Positions 60,275 through 64,000 of a stretch of 64,000 nt of DNA are shown here, piece after piece. The stretch is taken from the NCBI RefSeq assembly GCF_014649835.1, contig NZ_BMTU01000020.1:45812-109811 (forward strand). The letters run 5' to 3'. Under the pieces are notes generated by a model. The model saw only the letters and a list, made by a program, of their open reading frames with translations. It ran no database searches and was not told the DNA's origin. Within the stretch, counting starts at the first letter, position 1, and every line of letters starts with the position of its first letter. This DNA is from Streptomyces pilosus (GTDB taxonomy: Bacteria > Actinomycetota > Actinomycetes > Streptomycetales > Streptomycetaceae). The translations under genes and the position numbers were made by a program.

Positions 60275-61492
60275 ATGAGCCCGACCAGCGACACCGCCGG
60301 CCACCACGAGGTGGCGGCCGGCCGCCCGACCACCGCGCCGCCCCTGCGCGCGGGACCGCTGACCGGGGTGCGGGTGGTCGAACTCGCCGGGATCGGCCCC
60401 GCCCCCTTCGCCGCCATGCTCCTCGGCGACCTGGGTGCCGACGTCGTGCGCGTCGACCGTCCCGGGGTGCCGCCCCTCGGCATCGAACCGGGCCGCGACG
60501 TCACCAACCGCAACAAGCGGTCCGTCCTCGTGGACCTCAAGTCGGCCGGCGGACCGGGCACCGTGCGGGACCTCGCCGCCCGCGCCGACATCCTGATCGA
60601 GGGCTACCGGCCGGGCGTCACCGAGCGGCTGGGCATCGGCCCCACGGAGTGCCTGGAGGCCAACCCGGCCCTGGTGTACGGGCGGATGACCGGCTGGGGC
60701 CAGGACGGGCCGCTCGCGCCCCGCGCCGGACACGACATCGGCTACATCGCCACCGCGGGCGCCCTCGGCATGATCGGCGCCCCGGACGGCCCGCCCGTGA
60801 TCCCCGCCAACCTTCTCGGCGACTACGCGGGCGGTTCCCTCTACCTCGTCGCCGGCGTGCTCGCCGCGCTGCTGACCGCGCGCGCCACGGGCCGGGGACA
60901 GGTGGTGGACGCGGCGATCGTCGACGGCACGGCCCACCTCACCGCCATGATCCAGGGCATGCTCGCCGCCGGGGCCTGGCAGGACGGCCGCGGCCGCAAC
61001 CTCCTCGACGGCGGCTGCCCCTACTACGCCGTCTACGAGACCCGGGACGGCGGCTGGATGGCGGTCGGCGCACTGGAACCGCAGTTCTACGCCGAGTTCG
61101 TGAAGCTCCTGGGCCTGGACGCCGACGACCTGCCCGACCGCACCGACCCGCGCGGCTGGCCGGAGCTTCGCGCCCGGCTCGCCGCGCGCTTCAGAACGGG
61201 GGACCGCGACGAGTGGACCGCCGTCTTCGAAGGCACCGACGCCTGCGTCGCCCCCGTCCTCTCCCTGCGCGAGGCCGCCCGCCACCCCCACCTCGGCCAC
61301 CGCCGCACCTTCACCGAGGACCACGGCATCGTGCAGCCCGGCGTGGCCCCCCGCTTCTCGGCGACCCCCGGCGCCCTGCGCCTGCCGCCCGCCCTGCCCG
61401 GAGCCCACCAGCACCAGGTGGCCGAGGACTGGCGGATCCCCACCCTCACCGCCGACGGCCCGGCCGGCACCCACCCCGAGGACGGACACTGA
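60275..61492 (+). CDS. CaiB/BaiF family (class III) CoA transferase, alpha-methylacyl-CoA racemase-like
   Basis: 405 residues from ATG with GAGAGAGGG upstream (GTG at 60260 is possible). The family N-terminus is LTGVRVVELAGIGPAPFAAM LLGDLGADVVRVDRPG. NRNKRSVLVDLKSAGG, LIEGYRPGVTERLGIGPTEC and MTGWGQDGPLAPRAGHDIGY follow. The His-Asp pair of GHDIGY is characteristic of alpha-methylacyl-CoA racemases, which convert (R)- to (S)-2-methylacyl-CoA so that beta-oxidation can proceed. The stop and the next start overlap by one base (TGATG). Confidence 0.92.
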   Translation: MSPTSDTAGHHEVAAGRPTTAPPLRAGPLTGVRVVELAGIGPAPFAAMLLGDLGADVVRVDRPGVPPLGIEPGRDVTNRNKRSVLVDLKSAGGPGTVRDLAARADILIEGYRPGVTERLGIGPTECLEANPALVYGRMTGWGQDGPLAPRAGHDIGYIATAGALGMIGAPDGPPVIPANLLGDYAGGSLYLVAGVLAALLTARATGRGQVVDAAIVDGTAHLTAMIQGMLAAGAWQDGRGRNLLDGGCPYYAVYETRDGGWMAVGALEPQFYAEFVKLLGLDADDLPDRTDPRGWPELRARLAARFRTGDRDEWTAVFEGTDACVAPVLSLREAARHPHLGHRRTFTEDHGIVQPGVAPRFSATPGALRLPPALPGAHQHQVAEDWRIPTLTADGPAGTHPEDGH

Positions 61493-62517
61493 TGGAACTG
61501 TCCACCCCCCTGCGGTACGCCGGTGACCCCCGCAAGGCCGCCGACGAGGCCGCCGCACTGGAGTCGGCGGGACTCGACGCGATCTGGGTCGCCGAGGCCT
61601 ACGGCTTCGACTCGCCGACCGTCATGGGATACCTCGCCGCCCGCACCGAGCGGCTGCGCATCGGCTCCGCCATCCTCAACGTCTACTCCCGCACCCCGGC
61701 CCTGATCGCGCAGACCGCCGCCGGACTCGACGCCGTCACCGGCGGACGCGCCCTCCTCGGCATCGGCGCCTCCGGCCCGCAGGTCGTCGAGGGCTGGCAC
61801 GGCCGGCGCTACGACAAACCCCTCGGCCGCACCCGCGAGACCATCGGCCTCGCCCGGCGCATCTGGCGCCGCGAGGTCATCGAACACCACGGGATCACCG
61901 ACATGCCGCTGCCCCCGGACAAGGGGGGCACCCTCGGCAAACCGCTCAAGCTGCTCACCCGCCCGGTGCGCGACACCATCCCCGTGTACGTCGCGGCCCT
62001 CGGCCCCGCGAACGTGCGGATGACCGCGGAACTCGCCGACGGCTGGCTGCCGTTCCTGTACGTGCCCGAGCACGCGGCCAAGGTCTGGAGCGGTCCCCTC
62101 GCCGAGGGCACCGCCCGCCGCGACCCCTCCCTCGGCCCGCTGTCCGTCGTGGCGGGCGGGCTGCTCGCCGTCGGCGACGGCGCGGAGGCGGTCCGCGACC
62201 TGATGCGGCCGACCATCGCCCTGTACGTGGGCGGCATGGGCGCCCCCGGCCGCAACTTCTACCACGACCTGGTCTGCCAGTACGGCTACGAGGCCGAGGC
62301 AGCCGCCGTCCAGGAGCACTACCTGGCCGGCCGCAAGCGGGAGGCCGAGGCCGCCGTCCCGGCCGAACTCTGCGAACTCCTCTGCCTGGCCGGCCCCGAG
62401 GGCTACGTACGGGACCGCGTCGAGGTCTTCCGCGAGGCGGGCGTGACGATGCTCAACGTCACCCCCGTCGGCCCCGACCCGGCCCGGCTCGTCGAACGGG
62501 TCCGTGACTGGCTCTGA
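61492..62517 (+). CDS. LLM-class F420-dependent oxidoreductase
   Basis: 341 residues, luciferase-like TIM barrel. MELSTPLRYAGDPRKAADEA, AIWVAEAYGFDSPTVMGYLA, TERLRIGSAILNVYSRTPAL and ALLGIGASGPQVVEGWHGRR are the F420-type motifs, with YVAALGPANVRMTAELADGW near the middle. It probably oxidises or reduces an acyl-CoA or side-chain alcohol/aldehyde with cofactor F420. It is translationally coupled to the CoA transferase, and the acyl-CoA dehydrogenase follows 43 bases later. Confidence 0.92.
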   Translation: MELSTPLRYAGDPRKAADEAAALESAGLDAIWVAEAYGFDSPTVMGYLAARTERLRIGSAILNVYSRTPALIAQTAAGLDAVTGGRALLGIGASGPQVVEGWHGRRYDKPLGRTRETIGLARRIWRREVIEHHGITDMPLPPDKGGTLGKPLKLLTRPVRDTIPVYVAALGPANVRMTAELADGWLPFLYVPEHAAKVWSGPLAEGTARRDPSLGPLSVVAGGLLAVGDGAEAVRDLMRPTIALYVGGMGAPGRNFYHDLVCQYGYEAEAAAVQEHYLAGRKREAEAAVPAELCELLCLAGPEGYVRDRVEVFREAGVTMLNVTPVGPDPARLVERVRDWL

Positions 62518-62560
62518 CGCGCGGCCCGTTGCCCGGCACATCCACCGACGCGGAGACGAC

Positions 62561-63703
62561 ATGCAGCGAGACATCTACACCGCGGACCACGAGGCGTTCC
62601 GCGACACCGTGCGCACCTTCCTGGAGAAGGAGGTGCTGCCCCACCACGAACGCTGGGAGCGGGAAGGCGTGGTGAGCCGCGAGGTGTGGCGCGCGGCCGG
62701 CCGGCAGGGACTGCTGGGGCTCGCGGTCGACCCGGAGTACGGCGGCGGAGGCACCGACGACTTCCGCTACAGCGCCGTCCTCATCGAGGAGTTCGCCCGG
62801 GCCGGCGCGTCCGGCCTGGCGCTGAGCCTGCACAACGACATCGTCGGCCCCTACCTCACCCGCCTCGCCACGGAGGAACAGAGGCGTCGCTGGCTTCCCG
62901 GCTTCACCTCCGGGGAGACGGTCACCGCCATCGCCATGACCGAACCGGGGGCGGGCTCCGACCTCCAGGGCATCCGGACCACCGCCACCGACCGGGGCGA
63001 CCACTACCTCCTCAACGGCGCCAAGACGTTCATCTCCAACGGCATCCTGGCGGACCTCGTCGTCGTGGTGGCCCGGACCACCCCCGAGGGCGGCAGCTCC
63101 GGGCAGAGCCTGCTCGTCGTCGAGCGGGGCATGGACGGTTTCCAGCGGGGCCGCAACCTCGACAAGATCGGCCAGAAGGCGCAGGACACCGCCGAGTTGT
63201 TCTTCGACGACGTGCGGGTGCCCAAGGAGAACCTGCTCGGCGGGGAGCACCAGGCCTTCGCCGCGCTGATGGCCAACCTCGCACAGGAGCGGCTGGCCAT
63301 CGCGGTGGGCGCCGCCGCGGCCGCCGAGCACGTCCTCGGACTCACCGTGGCGTACGTGAAGGAGCGCGAGGCGTTCGGCCGTCCGCTCGCCCGGCTCCAG
63401 CACATCCGGTTCGAGATCGCCGAGATGGCCACCGAGTGCGCGGTCACGCGCAGCTTCGTCGACCGCTGCGTCACCGAGCACGGCGCGGGACGGCTGGACG
63501 CCGCGCACGCCTCGATGGCCAAGTGGTGGGCCACCGAACTGCAGAAGCGGGTCGTCGACCGCTGCCTGCAACTGCACGGCGGCTACGGCTACATGACGGA
63601 GTACCGGGTGGCCCGGGCCTTCCTCGACGGCCGCATCCAGACGATCTACGGCGGCACCACGGAAATCATGAAGGAGATCATCGGCCGCTCGGTTCTCGGC
63701 TGA
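62561..63703 (+). CDS. Acyl-CoA dehydrogenase
   Basis: 380 residues, complete three-domain fold. FRDTVRTFLEKEVLPHHERW at the N-terminus, AIAMTEPGAGSDLQGIRTTA (FAD contact), YLLNGAKTFISNG, then LAQERLAIAVGAAAAAEHVL and CLQLHGGYGYMTEYRVARAF. The C-terminal IYGGTTEIMKEIIGRSVLG has Gly where medium-chain enzymes carry the catalytic Glu (YEGT). As in isovaleryl- and long-chain enzymes, the base is probably the Glu of QERLAIA (~248). That suits a branched or long substrate, in keeping with the racemase-like partner. Confidence 0.94.
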   Translation: MQRDIYTADHEAFRDTVRTFLEKEVLPHHERWEREGVVSREVWRAAGRQGLLGLAVDPEYGGGGTDDFRYSAVLIEEFARAGASGLALSLHNDIVGPYLTRLATEEQRRRWLPGFTSGETVTAIAMTEPGAGSDLQGIRTTATDRGDHYLLNGAKTFISNGILADLVVVVARTTPEGGSSGQSLLVVERGMDGFQRGRNLDKIGQKAQDTAELFFDDVRVPKENLLGGEHQAFAALMANLAQERLAIAVGAAAAAEHVLGLTVAYVKEREAFGRPLARLQHIRFEIAEMATECAVTRSFVDRCVTEHGAGRLDAAHASMAKWWATELQKRVVDRCLQLHGGYGYMTEYRVARAFLDGRIQTIYGGTTEIMKEIIGRSVLG

Positions 63704-63744
63704 GTCCTTCCCGCACGCCCTCCCTCCGGCCGAAAGGCGTATCT

Positions 63745-64000
63745 GTGAGCACCGAAGCGTACGTGTACGACGCGATCCGCACCCCGCGCGGGCGCGGCAA
63801 GGCGAACGGCGCCCTGCACGGGACCAAGCCCATCGACCTGGTCGTCGGGCTGATCCACGAGATCCGTGACCGCTTCCCCGGCCTGGACCCGGCCGCCGTG
63901 GACGACATCGTCCTGGGTGTGGTGGGTCCGGTCGGCGACCAGGGCTCCGACATCGCCCGCATCGCCGCCATCGCGGCCGGACTGCCGGACACGGTGGCGG
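63745..64000 (+). CDS. Acetyl-CoA C-acyltransferase (thiolase), N-terminal part
   Basis: The first 85 codons only; the gene runs off the right edge. GTG start with GAAAGG upstream. EAYVYDAIRTPRGRGKANGA and LHGTKPIDLVVGLIHEIRDR are the thiolase N-terminus. VDDIVLGVVGPVGDQGSDIA RIAAIAAGLP leads towards the active-site Cys, which lies just outside. It would cleave 3-ketoacyl-CoA and complete the beta-oxidation set of this operon. Confidence 0.92.
   Translation, partial: MSTEAYVYDAIRTPRGRGKANGALHGTKPIDLVVGLIHEIRDRFPGLDPAAVDDIVLGVVGPVGDQGSDIARIAAIAAGLPDTVA

Overview
The window reads as a chromosomal segment of a Streptomyces. It has very high GC with strong third-position GC bias, many GTG and a few TTG starts, purine-rich ribosome sites, and actinomycete families such as DUF5133, DUF6343, Rv1733c-like, monomeric isocitrate dehydrogenase and a bxl-type xylan system. 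From memory, several neighbours (icd, a SoxR-box ABC transporter, the bxl operon, secreted amylase) resemble the SCO6970-SCO7035 region of S. coelicolor; no alignment could be run. I see no rRNA, CRISPR, transposase, prophage or integrase.

Layout. 1-5.0 kb: a partial lipid-kinase-like gene, DUF309, tRNA-Pro(GGG), NUDIX, an exo/endonuclease-fold membrane protein, an aldo/keto reductase and a double-DUF427 protein. 5.0-22.1 kb: a myo-inositol or related cyclitol/sugar region. A leftward operon (iolC, Cgl0159-family aldolase-like gene, iolB, iolD, gntR) diverges from a rightward operon (ribose-type ABC importer, iolE-like isomerase, Gfo/Idh/MocA dehydrogenase). A second leftward block (dehydrogenase, SDR, phytanoyl-CoA dioxygenase-like) diverges from a LacI-type regulator, and a further dehydrogenase follows. 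Three promoters share a GTTTGT(A/C)CT..CA operator. A second identical tRNA-Pro(GGG) closes this region at 22.2 kb.

22.3-27.7 kb: the most unusual locus. A cytosolic TPR-CHAT protease-like protein is divergent from a leaderless-export subtilase, an ECF-like sigma factor and a small translationally coupled protein. This looks like a regulated proteolytic signalling or conflict module. 27.8-32.4 kb: an N-formylglutamate amidohydrolase-family protein, NADP isocitrate dehydrogenase and an MscS channel. 32.5-37.4 kb: an ABC exporter under a SoxR/MerR-type promoter, apparently leaderless, convergent with a fused secDF. 37.0-41.6 kb: a NarL-type two-component system with a coupled small membrane protein, divergent from a run of two DksA-like zinc-finger genes, a short MreB-like gene and an Rv1733c-like gene.

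41.6-54.4 kb: xylan use, interrupted by a small stress-type block. The GH11 xylanase and CE4 acetylxylan esterase share near-identical CBM2 domains. An alpha/beta hydrolase, DUF2267, DUF6343, a nitroreductase and a zinc-ribbon gene follow. Then comes bxlR divergent from bxlEFG-bxlA (importer plus GH3 beta-xylosidase). GAAA/TTTC boxes occur at both xylan promoters. 54.5-57.5 kb: a large secreted alpha-amylase with two starch-binding modules. 58-59 kb: DUF5133 and SRPBCC genes. 59.2-64.0 kb: a TetR regulator divergent from an acyl-CoA catabolic operon (CoA transferase, F420-type oxidoreductase, acyl-CoA dehydrogenase, thiolase running off the end), with a perfect palindrome at its promoter.
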